64,000 bases of DNA from Phoenix dactylifera (Eukaryota > Streptophyta > Magnoliopsida > Arecales > Arecaceae): NCBI RefSeq assembly GCF_009389715.1, contig NC_052404.1, positions 10,734,480 through 10,798,479 on the forward strand, read 5' to 3'. The position numbers were made by a program, and so were the translations under genes. Positions 11,990-23,878 of this stretch are shown piece after piece. Position 1 is the stretch's first letter; every line of letters begins with the position of its first letter. A model generated the notes under the pieces. The model made no database searches. It had not been told where the DNA came from and was given only the letters and a program-made list of their open reading frames with translations.

Positions 11990-14290
11990 ACAATATTGCA
12001 AAAATGAAAGGGGGTAGCCTCAAGGCTATCCCATTACTAGCCACCATAGTGCTAAGCCATATAGGACGGCCCCTAATTAAGGCAGTTTTGGCCCATCGGA
12101 CAACCTCATCGTGATCATCACCCATAGTCAGGCATCCAGCTCCATGACCGCATTTCCCCTCACCACCACCACCTTGCATCGTCCGGTCCCTCGATTCAGA
12201 CACATCTTCTTCATCGCTAGTCACCGCTGGGAGGTTATTCCCTCCACTTGCCGATCTGGGTGCGATGGCCGTGATCTCCTCTGCTTCCAGGCATGGGCCA
12301 TCACTGCCTTCTCCCTTGCACGTCGCCACCGCCTTGCCACCAAAGGGGTTGAACCGCTGGTAAGGCTGCAAATGGGTCGGGTCGACCCGTGACCCGACCC
12401 GCACTGATCCGACTTGATCCGAATTTTAGGACCCACGGGTTCGGATCGGGTCCTAAAATTGGATCCTAATCATTTTCTGGATCGGGTCTGGGTTTACCGA
12501 CCGGACCTGAATGGACCCAAAGAGAGAGAGGGAGGAAAAGCAAAAGAGAGTTTTCTTTTTTTTATGTGCAGGTCGTGGTATTATTGGTCATTTTTAAGTG
12601 AATTTATGACGGGTTTTCCAGGCAGACAGGAAGGAGATATGGGTTTCCTAGGAGCTTGTTAGCTTGTTCCCATGGCCTTAAGGGATGGGAAATGCCAGCC
12701 AATGAGGAGGGAGAGCTTGGAAGGATAGCAACAAGCGTAGGTTCACAGAATTCAAGGGATCCTCGGGCCGTCGGGATTCTCTCTCGATCTACTACACTGT
12801 TGACACTTCTCGTGTCCCGGTGGCTGGCTTTTTCTTTTTTACTTCTGTTTTTTGGTTTTTGTTTCTTTAAACTTTTGAAGGGAGAAAGTGAGGGAACACT
12901 GAACTGAATGTGCGTCATGTGCCAGTTTTCTGCAATGGAATTGGATTTTGGAAGAAGGTCTGGGATTTTTTTTATCCTCGTGAGAGGGGAGCTGGGGGAC
13001 ACCAAGTTCCATCCAATCAGTCATATAGATAAAAAATAGTGTGACATGAAATTTGGCTTGTAGACCGACTTAGTAAGTCTTGGGTCATCTGTTCTCACTG
13101 GAGGTCGATTGCAAGTCTTTCAAGTCACGGGTCACCCAGCACCTCATAATTATGATATAACCAAATTAGGCCCATTCTGGGGGAACTAGGCCCAAACTGA
13201 GACAATCCTAGCCCTGATGTTGACTTAGGGGTCAACTTAGTCTCCTTCCTCAGCCTCGCCCGATTCTTGAAAATCCTAGGTGGCCGATTTTTCTTCTTGG
13301 CCAGCCAGGGATCTAAATATCTGCCGCTTCACCGCCTTAGGGAGCTCCTCCTCCGCCAATGGGGGAGTTTCCTTGTCGGTTTCCACCACCATCAGCACTG
13401 GATACGCCTCGCTCGGATCACCATCTCCAGCCGCCGGTGAGGGGGAGGAAAGCTGCACTCCTCGTCTTTGTGTCCGATTTGCCCGCAGCAGTAGCAAAAC
13501 ACTAGGATGTTTTCAAAGACGAATGGTTGCTAGAAGACCGTGGACCGCCTCCGAATGCGGATTCCCTGCATGAGCAGTTCTAGGGCATCGATTTCAACTT
13601 TCATACCAGCATACCCGAGTTTCTTCAACTAAGCTATGAAGCTATCGATCACCAACGGATGGTCGGCTGCTGCGACGATGTCCCAGATCAACTCCTTCCC
13701 CCAGTACTCCAAGGGCAAACTCGGCAACTGCATCCACACAATGGTCTTCTTGACGATGTTCCTCCTTGGGGCGAAATCGGGGACCAAAGGTTCCATGGCC
13801 AATAGCTGACTTGCCACTAGCCATGGACCTTCGTCGAGTGCCGCATCTTGGTCCACCAGCATCTTGAAATTGAACGTGAGGTGCTCCCAGCCATGGGGAA
13901 GGCCTCCACTTTATAGTTGAATTTTCCCCTAATTTTGAATTCGCGAGCAACCCAATCGGCCGGCACCCTATGCCCGAGACTCTGAACGATCAACACCTTG
14001 GATTCCCATGCCTGCCTCGAAGCCTCCATCCTCTCCTCCGGCAGATGCAACACCTTAGTGAAGGAGCATTGAAGAATTTCCAGCTCGTCCTCAGAGATTC
14101 TATGGTTGGTCCACATAGCTTGCCGATGGTGGCCTTGGACCACTCCTGCCCACGACGGATCCTCCTCTGTTTGCCTCGGGTATGTCTGATCCTCACTCCC
14201 GGTGGTCACCTTCATCGCCTTCTTGCTTCGGTCACCCATCATCACCACTCTCAATGCCGCCCTCCAATTGTTGGACGCTAGCCGTCACAG
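11990..14290 (-). mobile_element. Decayed L1-type LINE, ORF1 (DUF4283-like) part
   Basis: Minus-strand protein fragments match the Gag-like ORF1 of plant LINEs. An N-terminal part lies at 13,817-14,254. A DUF4283-like core lies at 13,629-13,862, with the phrase TIVWMQLPSLPLEYW. A Ser/Pro and acidic tail lies at 13,276-13,497, and an apparent continuation at about 12,000-12,360. The frame changes at least once between 14,254 and 13,629. The ORF1 tail is split by about 900 bp starting with a GACCC-rich repeat at 12,361. I see no endonuclease or reverse transcriptase of this LINE. It interrupts the pol region of the old Copia, and its exact ends are uncertain. Confidence 0.65.
12361..12500. mobile_element. 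One end of a GACCC-rich hAT-like repeat
   Basis: Starts taaggctgcaaatgggtcgg, close to the terminal repeat of the complete element at 24,870-25,382, and continues with gacccgacccg motifs. The other end is not seen, so it is truncated or rearranged. It lies inside the LINE ORF1 remnant. The following stretch (12,500-13,270) is unassigned. Confidence 0.5.
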
Positions 14291-16390
14291 CCGCACGAGG
14301 TTTGCTTTTGATATTCAATTAGATCTCATAATTTGGAACTAAACTTTTTATGTGCATAACCCAGGAAGATACGTTATTTAGACTTACCATCAAGCTTGGA
14401 TATCTCATCATTAGGAATATAAATAAATGTCTTGTAGCTAAATACTCTCAAGTGATCATACGACACATCTTTCCCAATCCACACTCTTTATGGTACATCA
14501 CCTTTAAGAGAAACTGAAGGAGAAAGGTTGATCAAATCCACTGCAGTTCTTATTGCTTCACTCCAAAGGGATTTAGGCAATTTAGCATGAAAGAACATAC
14601 ACCGAATTCTTTTACAAATAGTATCGTTCATTCTTTCAGCAACTTCCTTATGTTGAGATTTTTAGGAACGATTTTCTCTAGCCTAATGCCATGATTTCGA
14701 CAATCTTTCTCAATTGGACCTTTGTATTCATTACCATTATCTGCTTGAATACACTTAGTGGTCTTCCCATTTCTCTTTCAACACTAGCATAAAAATGTTT
14801 GAATACATCGAGTACCTGGTCTTTAAATTTTAAAGCAAAGGACCATATTTTTCTAGAATAATCATCAATAAAAGTAACAAAATATAAAGCACCACCAAGA
14901 GTTCTAGCATTTACAATGCAAACATCAGCATGAATTAGATCCAAAACATGTAATTTCTATATAGGAGAATTTATGAAATGCAACTCTATATTATTTGCCA
15001 GCTAAACAATGAGTGCAAGTCATTAGGGGCATACTTTTTATAAAAAAGAGTTTTTTTAGCCAGAATATTAAGTCTCTTCTCACTCATGTGTCCAAGCCGC
15101 TTATACCATAATTCAATAGAGGAGTCTTCAACTGCATTCACCTGCCTCTTGCAAAATTTTGTTTGTATAATGTAAAGTATGTTTGATTTCTTTCCTCTTG
15201 CTACCACTAGAGAATCTTTAGTAAGCTTTTATTTTTCTTCACCGAAGTTGTTATAATAATCTTCATCATCAAGCACTCCAATAGAGATCAAGTGGAGACG
15301 GATATCTGAAACATATCTCACATTTTTTGACAATAGTTGCATGCAATGCCGGTTTTCAAGAAAACGTCTCCCATGCCCACAATATTAGTGTACTCCATCA
15401 TTTACCATCCCGACACTATCAAAATCACCACTAGTGTAGGATGTGAAGAAGTCTTGTCAAGAAGTAACATGAAAAGAGATACCTGAGTTAACAACCCAAG
15501 CACAATCCTAGCATGTAGGGTTTACACAAGCATCACCACAAATAATAACGACATCACTATCAGATACAACTACTGTTATATTTTTTCTTCCTTTGTTTTC
15601 TTCACCTCTCTTCCTTGATTGCTCTTTTTTAAATCTTCTGCAGTCTCTTTTCATGTCCTGGCTTGCGACAACAAAAATATTTGATCTCTTTTCTAAATTT
15701 GGATATTCCTCTTGACTTATCATGATTGGTAGAATTTTGTAAGACTCTAGTTTTATTCCTCCCAGCCTTTCTGTAACCAATACCTCTGATTGTCTTTTTC
15801 TGGTCTTATTAAGCATATCTTTTACCATTTCCAATATTTCTACACCATTAGGAGCTGAATTCCTAAGCGATATAGCCAGGGTTTTGCAACTATTAAGCAA
15901 GGAGTCGAGCAACAACAATATTTGCAACTTATCATCCAACATTATTTTTATAGTAGCTAACTGATTTACCATATCCTGAAATATACTCAAAGGTTTGGCC
16001 ACTGAACTTCCCTCCTTATACTCCATATTCACAAGCTTTCTGATCATGAATGCCTTGTTCTGTAAGTCTTTTACTTATAAAGACTCTCTAATTTCTTTCA
16101 TAAACTATGAGCATTAGTCTCCATGGCAATATGATGAAAAACACTATCATCTATCCACCGCTTGATTAATCCAACTATTTTTTCTATTAATTTTTTTTTC
16201 ACTCTTGCTGAGTTTTGTCACTTGGTTTGGTACTATCTCCTTCAATGAGATCATACAAATCTTTGCAAAATAGTAAATCTTCCATTTGGGGCTTTCACAT
16301 AAAAAATTTGAAGATGCGAGTTTAACTATAATGCCACATGAATGATTTTTCATTTAATCAACACAAAAAAATTTAGCCACCAGCAACATG

Positions 16391-16402
16391 GCTCTGATAC
16401 TA
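16391..16402 (-). other. Primer-binding site of the old Copia
   Basis: On the minus strand this reads tagtatcagagc, one base from the usual initiator-tRNA-Met-complementary motif, just inside the right LTR. Confidence 0.75.
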
Positions 16403-16848
16403 CTTTATTGAAAAAATACAATCAAGAAATAATGATGTCGCATTTTTTTTAATTAAATAAAATATCACTAATCAAGCATCAATAATCTCTACCATCTACT
16501 CAAGTAATCAATGAACAAAATAATCAAGTAATCCACAAACAAGAGACAACACAATTTTTAATGTAAAAAATCTTTCAATGTGAAAGAAAAAAAACACGGA
16601 CCTAGTCCAGCATAAAACTTATATTATTTAGAATAATGAGATTACAATAGATTCTCTCTAGTTCAACTAGAGGCTGCACAAATATCATCAATATTTAATC
16701 TTGACTTCCACAACAAGAACATTTATCATCAATAAGTCAGATTTCAATAATAAATAATAAAATAGAGGATGGATCTCAACAATTGTTGATATTTGAAATA
16801 ATCAATGGAGAAGGCGCTTTTCAGAAAGTAGCTCTAAATGTTGGAAAC

Positions 16849-17985
16849 TGTTGGGAATATACTTTCCCACAAAATTTTAAATCTATAATACTCTACTTCA
16901 ACAAATAATAGGCAGAAATAGGCTTACAGAAAATAAATAGAGAAAGTGGATAAATGAAACCCGAGATGCTGAGGCGTGGTATGTTGGTCACTTTCCTTGA
17001 AGTAGATTTCGCCGCCTTACAGTGCACTAGGCTTGGATGGCGTTCTACTCCTGAGATACAACAGCCTCTCGCACTGTTCCTTCTGCCTCAATGATTTGCA
17101 CGGATCAAAGAAGCTTTCGAACCCAGAATCAGTATGCAGCAAGCCCGTTGATTGAAAGAAAAATAGCAAACAGGGAGAATAGTAGTTTTCTGCTTTCAAA
17201 TTATATATATATCTCCTGTCTAATCCGAAGAGGTCTATTTATAGACTTCTTCGGGACAGACGCGACCCAAAACCGATCCAACGGTCAAAATCGGTAAGAA
17301 AGTTTGAAAAAAAAAAAAAAACACTGGGAGTATGGCCAGCGGATGCGAGGTCGGTTGCGAAGAGGTGCTATCGAGGAAGCGACGTGGCTCCTCGTGCTAA
17401 GGGTGCGAAGCACGACTCATGCGCCTCTTGGCTCATCGCACCTGTTGTCCGACCTCGGCTCCTCTGGGCTCATTGCACCTGTGGTCCGACCTCAGCCTCG
17501 GCACCTCGGACGAGCACAGGCACAAGGAACCTTGGACGAGTAGGGCCTCAGTCTCTTGGACGACCTCAGCTCTGGGTCGCACAGGTGCAAGGAACCTCGG
17601 ACGAGCAGAGGCACGAGCGCAAGGAAACTCGGACGAGCAGGGCACATGCGCAAAGAACCTCTGGTCGCACAGGCACAAGGAACCTCGGACGAGCAGGGCC
17701 TGTGAGGCGCAAGTAACCTCGGACGAGCAGGGCCGAGCGAGCACAGGCTCGAGCGCAAAGACCGTCGGGTCGGACGAGCACAGGCACAGAACCGAGCCTT
17801 CACGTAAATAAATCCTCCATATGAGAGATTTAAAAAAGGAGGGAACAGAGATTCGAACCACCTACCTCAAGCACCTCAAGCGGGCACACCAACCATCCAC
17901 ACCACACTCCCTTCTTAACATATATACATAATATATATGTTTTAAGTATGAAAACTTTTAATTATTATTTAATAAAAATCTAACA
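16849..17985 (-). repeat. Left (3') LTR of the young Copia
   Basis: 1,137 bp. It contains an internal array of imperfect units built on cctcggacgagcagg and gcacaaggaacc (about 17,480-17,780) and the tRNA-like unit at 17,838-17,910. Open frames on both strands here come from the repeat array and are not genes. Confidence 0.93.
17838..17910 (-). other. tRNA-like unit in the left LTR
   Basis: On the minus strand a 73-nt block starts ggagtgtggtgtgg and ends gttccctcc, followed directly by T6. The motif ggttcgaatc, like the Pol III box B, puts ttcgaat at tRNA positions 54-60. A box-A-like gtggatggttgg lies near positions 11-22. There is a T at position 33, and three of five anticodon-stem pairs form. 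Other stems pair poorly, so it is tRNA-like and not a functional tRNA gene. Confidence 0.5.
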
Positions 17986-18558
17986 TTCCCCCACCTGATT
18001 AAAATGTTTTCAAAAACTATATAAAATAAAAAATAGTCAAACTGGGCTTGTTTATGTCACGACTTCAATAAAGGTAGCTTGCGGCTTTGAACCTTTACCT
18101 AGTGAAAGTATATTTTCATCTGAAAGGTATAGTGGTAGCTAAAAAGCTTTGAACCAAATCCTTTGGTTCAGATTTCTATATACTTCACCCATGACAAATG
18201 CAAATACTGGGTTCATTATAGGTGGTGCTTTTTCTGGCCTTATGCACCAATATCTCAGTTTCATGAGTGCTCTAGGGGTTAAACCCTTATCCCTATAGAC
18301 TGCGGCCACACAGTCACACTCACATAGGTGAGTCCTCTAAGGGTGCTCGCAGCACAGCACCTTGCCATAGTCTCGGACTCATTCAGAGTTTTAAACTCTT
18401 CCGTATACCTCTGCTGTATTTAGCACTCACATCACAGGGAGAGACCAAATGACATAAAGTCATTTTATTATAGTGCTAACTAATCATTAAACAACTTGTT
18501 TTTCCCGTTGAACCTTTCGTCTTGGGATCTCCAGTCAGAAAAGGTTGGGTTGCCATTG

Positions 18559-21500
18559 TCAATGATTCCTTATGGGTTTCAGTCCCATCCCCTTTGATGT
18601 TTCTATGACTTTGCTTCTAGCCAGTCCTTTAGTTAAAGGATCTGCTAGGTTATCTTTAGATCCAACAAATTCCAAAGTTATGATACCATTTTTAATTAGG
18701 TATCTAATAGTCTTATGTCTCACACTAATGTGTCTTCTGTTTCTCTTGTTATACTCAGTATTTCTACAAGTATTAATTGCAGCTTCATTATCACATAACA
18801 AAGAGATAGCAGGTATAGGCTTTTCCATAATAGGTATTTCAGACATAAGATTCTTAAACCATTCTGCTTCTTGACTTGCAGAATCTAAGGCTACAATCTC
18901 AGCCTCCATAGTGGATCTTGTGATCACAGTTTGTTTGGATGATCTCCAAGCAACAGCTGCACCACCCAACATGAATATGTATCCACTAGTTCCTTTTCGA
19001 TTCACTGAATCAGTGATCCAACTAGCATCACTGTATCCTTCAAGTACAGCGGGAAATCTTGAGTAATGTAAACCATAATACATGGTACCTCTCAAGTATC
19101 TAAGTACTCTATCCAGTGCTTCCCAGTGACTAAGACTAGGGCAACTATTAAACCTACTGAGCTTTCCTATAGCATAAGAAATGTCAGGTCTACTTGTATT
19201 TGCAACATACATCAGTGTCCCAATAATTTGAGCATATTTCTCTTGGGCCACTGGATCACCTTTATTGCACTTCAAGTTCAAACCATGCTCATAAGGTGTA
19301 CTCACTGGTTTACAGTTATACTTATCAAATTTCTTCAATATTTTCTCAATATATTGTGATTGATCAAAGATTATACCATCAGGTATTCTGGTAATCCTGT
19401 TACCAAGAATTATCTCTGCCTGACCTAAATCTTTCATATCAAAATTATTAGACAAGAAAGTTTTGATATCAGTCACCATATTCATATCAGTACCAAAAGT
19501 TAAAATATCATCAACATATAAACACAAGATAATACATGAATCATTTTCTAACTTTGAATATAAGCACTTATCTGATTCATTTGCTTTAAAGCCATAAGAA
19601 ACAATTATTTTATCAAATTTTCTATGCCATTGCTTAGGAGCTTGTTTTAAACCATAGAGAGATTTGACTAACCTACAAACTTTTCTTTCCTGTCCTTGAG
19701 CCACAAATCCCTCTGGCTGATCCATATAGATCTCTTCCTCTAAATCACCATGAAGGAAGGCAGTCTTGACATCCATTTGATGAATTATCAAATTATGGAT
19801 TGAAGCCAGTGCAATTAAAGTACGAATTGTGGTTATCCTAGTTACAGGAGAATATGTATCAAAGTAGTCAATACCCTCTTTCTGAGAAAAGCCCTTAGCA
19901 ACTAATCTTGCTTTATATTTTTCAATAGAACCATCAGGTCTTAATTTCTTCTTAAATATCCATTTACAACCTATAGCCTTACTACCATGTGGTAAGTCAG
20001 TTAAAAACCATGTTTTATTAGTCATAAGTGAATTCATTTCACTATTAATAGCTTCCTTCCAAAACATAGAATCTAATGAGTTCATAGCATCTTTATAAGT
20101 TTTAGGATCATCTTCAACCATAAAAGTATAGAAATCAGATCCAAAATCTTTCTTTTTCCTAATTCTTTTCCCTTTACCAAGTTCATTAATATCATTAAGT
20201 TCATTTTCATTTTCATTATTAGGAATAATTAGAGAATTAGATGGCGAACTACAAGATGCATCATTAGATCTATCTATTACATGCTTTTCTATTTTATCCT
20301 TAAATGAAAAAATGTCTTCAAAGAAAGAAGCATCTTTAGATTCAATTATAGTATTCTTTTCTATGCCATTAATATCAGAACTAATGACTAAGAACCTATA
20401 AGTAACACTATTAAGAGAATAACCAAGAAACACAGCATCAAAAGTATTAGGTCCTAATTTTCTTTTCTTGATTAAAGGAATATTAACCTTAGCCAAACAA
20501 CCCCAAACTTTTACAAAGTTTAGGTTAGGTTTTCTTCCTTTCCAAAGTTCATAAGGAGATTCATTAGAACCTTTAAATGGAACCCTATTAAGCAGGAAAC
20601 ATGCAGTAAGCATTGCTTCCCCCCACCAAACCTCAGGTAAACTTGAGTTGGCAAGCAAAGATCTTACCATATCTTGCAGAGTCCTATTTTTCCTTTCAGC
20701 CACTCCATTAGACTGAGGTGAATAGGGAGGTGTAACTTCATGTAGAATTCCATTAACTCTACAGAATTCATTCAAGTCATTAGAGGTGTATTCTCCTCCT
20801 CTGTCTGACCTGAGAATCTTTATTTTCTTGTCAAGTTGATTTTCTACTAAAGATTTATAAGTCTTAAACATCTCAAATGCTTCATCTTTAGATTTCATTA
20901 AATAAACTTGACAATACTTAGAATAATCATCTATGAAGGTAATGAAATACCTTCTACCCCCTTTAGTCAAAGTTCCATTTAGATCACATACATCTGAATG
21001 TATTAATTCTAATAAAGTTGAATTTCTATTTACTATTTTAAATGGTTTTCTAGGTTGTTTAGATTGAACACAAATTTGGCACCTTTCCTTTTCATTTAAT
21101 GAAACATTAGATAATAAACCAGAGTTAATCATTCTTTTAATAGTATTATTATTCACATGTCCTAATCTAGCATGCCAAAGAGATGAAGAACATATTGAAA
21201 GCACAATTTTATTATTATTATTAGAAGAAAAATCCAAAGATACATTATTTATTACATACAAGCCATCACACTCATAACCTTTGCCTACAAATGTTCCATT
21301 CTTTGTTATAATCACTTTCTTAGATTGAAATAACAAAGAATAACCACTTCTATTTAGAAGAGATCCACTGATCAGATTCCTCCTTCCATCGGGCACATGG
21401 TACACATTAAATAGTGTAAGCACATTCCCAGACGTAAGCCTTAGAAGTACTTTTCCAGTTCCAAGCACTCGTGCCGAGGTGGAGTTCCCCATAGTTACTG

Positions 21501-22539
21501 TTAGGCCGCTCCGGACCTGATAAGTAGTAAAAAGGGTATGATCAGTACACATATGAACATTCGCACCTGTATCCACTAACCAATCGGTAGAGCAAATTGC
21601 CAAATTTAATTCTGGACTTAAAGTTACATACCGATCATCAGTACTAGTAGGACCAGTACTGGATAGCACCATGTTGGTTTGTGGATTTGCAGGTTGAGAA
21701 GGCGCATGTTCATAGTTCTGATACTTCTTCTTCTTCATCCGGCATACTCGAGCCATATGACCGAGTTTCCCACAATTGTAGCAAATCGGCTTCCGATCAT
21801 TCTTATTGATATGGTGTTTTGGCTTCATAGGTTTTCTTTTGTTTCTAGGTCCACCCTTTTCAAATTTGGAGTTCTTGAACTTATGGGTCTTATTTTGACT
21901 TTCTACAAAGTTCACCTTGGTTAGAAGCTCAGGATTCATGAGTTGCTCATTATCTTTCTCAAGGTGTTGTTCTTGGATCCTAATGGCAGACAATAGAGTT
22001 TTCATTGTCATATCCTCGGTTTTATGTTTCAGGGATAACCCAAAGTCTTTCCAAGAAGGTGGGAGCTTGTCAATGGTACAAGCAACTTGAAGGCTCTCAG
22101 TTATTCCCATTCCCCTTAAGCCTAACTCATGATAAATCACTGTTAACTCATGGGCTTGGTCAACTACGGGCTTGGTGTCAACCATCTTATAAGACAGGAA
22201 TTGACTAGCAGCATACTTGTCCATTCCGGCATCTTGGATACCATATTTCTTATTAAGATCATCCCAAATCTCCTTGGAGGTTTTAAAAGTGCAGTAGACA
22301 TCAAAAAGGGGATCAGTAAGATAGGACAGAATCCTTCCCCTACACAGGTAGTCTTTCTTCTTAAATTCCTCCAAATTACAAGTTCTAGCTGGTTCATTCT
22401 CTTCCTCATTTGGAGGAGAGTCAAAGATTATGGAAAATAACCCAAGTGTGGTTAAGAAGATTTCCATCTTCTGTCTCCAACGCTTAAAGTTATTTCCATT
22501 AAATTTTTCAGGAGGAACCGGGTCACTTGCATTGGCCAT
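18559..22539 (-). mobile_element. Gag-pol frame of the young Copia, 1,326 codons
   Basis: One open frame with the normal Copia order. It has an N-terminal Gag, a CCHC knuckle (CYNCGKLGHMARVC, about residues 253-266), an aspartic protease (WLVDTGANVHMC), a GAG-pre-integrase segment (LWHARLGHVN), an integrase core (FIDDYSKY and RSDRGGEYTS), reverse transcriptase (GCKWIFK and YVDDIL) and RNase H (GYSDASW). It starts only about 55 bp inside the 5' LTR. It looks whole. It belongs to the element, not to the host gene set. Confidence 0.95.
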
Positions 22540-22594
22540 TGGGGTAACTCTAAGTACTAGCCTATTATATGTAGGAGAGAATCTACTTCAAGAA

Positions 22595-23729
22595 TGTTGG
22601 AAATATACTTTCCCACAAAATTTTAAATCTATAATACTCTACTTCAACAAATAATAGGCAGAAATAGGCTTACAGAAAATAAATAGAGAAAGTGGATAAA
22701 TGGAACCCGAGATGCTGAGGCGTGGTATGTTGGTCACTTTTCTTGAAGTAGATTTCGCCGCCTTACAGTGCACTAGGCTTGGATGGCGTTCTACTCCTGA
22801 GATACAACAGCCTCTCGCACTGTTCCTTCTGCCTCAATGATTTGCACGGATCAAAGAAGCTTTCGAACCCAGAATCAGTATGCAGCAAGCCCGTTGATTG
22901 AAAGAAAAATAGCAAACAGGGAGAATAGTAGTTTTCTGCTTTCAAATTATATATATATCTCCTGTCTAATCCGAAGAGGTCTATTTATAGACTTCTTCGG
23001 GACAGACGCGACCCAAAACCGATCCAACGGTCAAAACTGGTAAGAAAGTTTGAAAAAAAAAAAAACACTGGGAGTATGGCCAGCGGATGCGAGGTCGGTT
23101 GCGAAGAGGTGCTATCGAGGAAGCGACGTGGCTCCTCGTGCTAAGGGTGCGAAGCACGACTCATGCGCCTCTTGGCTCATCGCACCTGTTGTCCGACCTC
23201 GGCTCCTCTGGGCTCATTGCACCTGTGGTCCGACCTCAGCCTCGGCACCTCGGACGAGCACAGGCACAAGGAACCTTGGACGAGTAGGGCCTCAGTCTCT
23301 TGGACGACCTCAGCTCTGGGTCGCACAGGTGCAAGGAACCTCGGACGAGCAGAGGCACGAGCGCAAGGAAACTCGGACGAGCAGGACACATGCGCAAAGA
23401 ACCTCTGGTCGCACAGGCACAAGGAACCTCGGACGAGCAGGGCCTGTGAGGCGCAAGTAACCTCGGACGAGCAGGGCCGAGCGAGCACAGGCTCGAGCGC
23501 AAAGACCGTCGGGTCGGACGAGCACAGGCACAGAACCGAGCCTTCACGTAAATAAATCCTCCATATGAGAGATTTAAAAAAGGAGGGAACAGAGATTCGA
23601 ACCACCTACCTCAAGCACCTCAAGCGGGCACACCAACCATCCACACCACACTCCCTTCTTAACATATATACATAATATATATGTTTTAAGTATGAAAACT
23701 TTTAATTATTATTTAATAAAAATCTAACA
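22595..23729 (-). repeat. Right (5') LTR of the young Copia
   Basis: 1,135 bp, nearly identical to 16,849-17,985. It contains the same repeat array (about 23,225-23,525) and tRNA-like unit. Confidence 0.93.
23582..23654 (-). other. tRNA-like unit in the right LTR
   Basis: Second copy of the 73-nt block described for 17,838-17,910. It looks identical by eye and is also followed by T6 on the minus strand. Confidence 0.5.
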
Positions 23730-23878
23730 GAAACAACATACTAAAATTTCAGCCAAATCTAGATAAAATCAACCATCCGATCATCCGACAAAATAGCATC
23801 TTTTTCTTTCCATTCTTCTTCTCTATTTTTTTTATTTTTAAATGATGTGGGTCTTACCTGAGAAGGGACCACACCAAC

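Larger units (their letters stand above)
16849..23729 (-). mobile_element. Young Ty1-copia LTR retrotransposon, looks whole
   Basis: 6,881 bp, inserted in the right LTR of the old Copia with an exact 5-bp duplication gaaac (16,844-16,848 and 23,730-23,734). LTRs are 16,849-17,985 and 22,595-23,729, both TG...CA. By eye they differ at about half a dozen single bases and in one A-run, roughly 0.5 percent, which suggests a few hundred thousand years at commonly used plant rates. A polypurine tract lies just inside the left LTR on the minus strand. One long gag-pol frame fills 18,559-22,539. The usual initiator-tRNA-Met primer site is not seen next to the right LTR. Each LTR carries a tRNA-like unit. 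Confidence 0.95.
6054..23878 (-). mobile_element. Old Ty1-copia LTR retrotransposon, broken, host of nested insertions
   Basis: Fossil element read on the minus strand. The left (3') LTR is 6,054-6,650. The right (5') LTR is 16,409-16,848 and continues at 23,735-23,878, split by a younger Copia. The two LTRs share the same order of motifs but differ by roughly a fifth by eye, so the insertion is old. A primer-binding site like the usual initiator-tRNA-Met type lies at 16,391-16,402. Recognisable parts from right to left are a Gag-like part (about 15,500-16,350), an integrase part (about 14,330-15,210), and reverse transcriptase/RNase H parts (about 11,650-11,950 and 6,900-7,150). It is broken many times over, including three large insertions. 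The outer target duplication is unclear. Confidence 0.85.

Noticed and set aside
17480-17780. CRISPR-like array
   Set aside because: The units are imperfect, have no constant spacer length, and lie in a plant LTR.
17304-17861. Frames of 100-142 codons on both strands, repeated at 23,050-23,605
   Set aside because: They arise from the tandem array inside the Copia LTRs and lack recognisable domains.
17838-17910. Genuine tRNA gene
   Set aside because: Length, box B and T6 fit, but the acceptor and T stems pair poorly and the block lies inside an LTR. It is reported only as tRNA-like.
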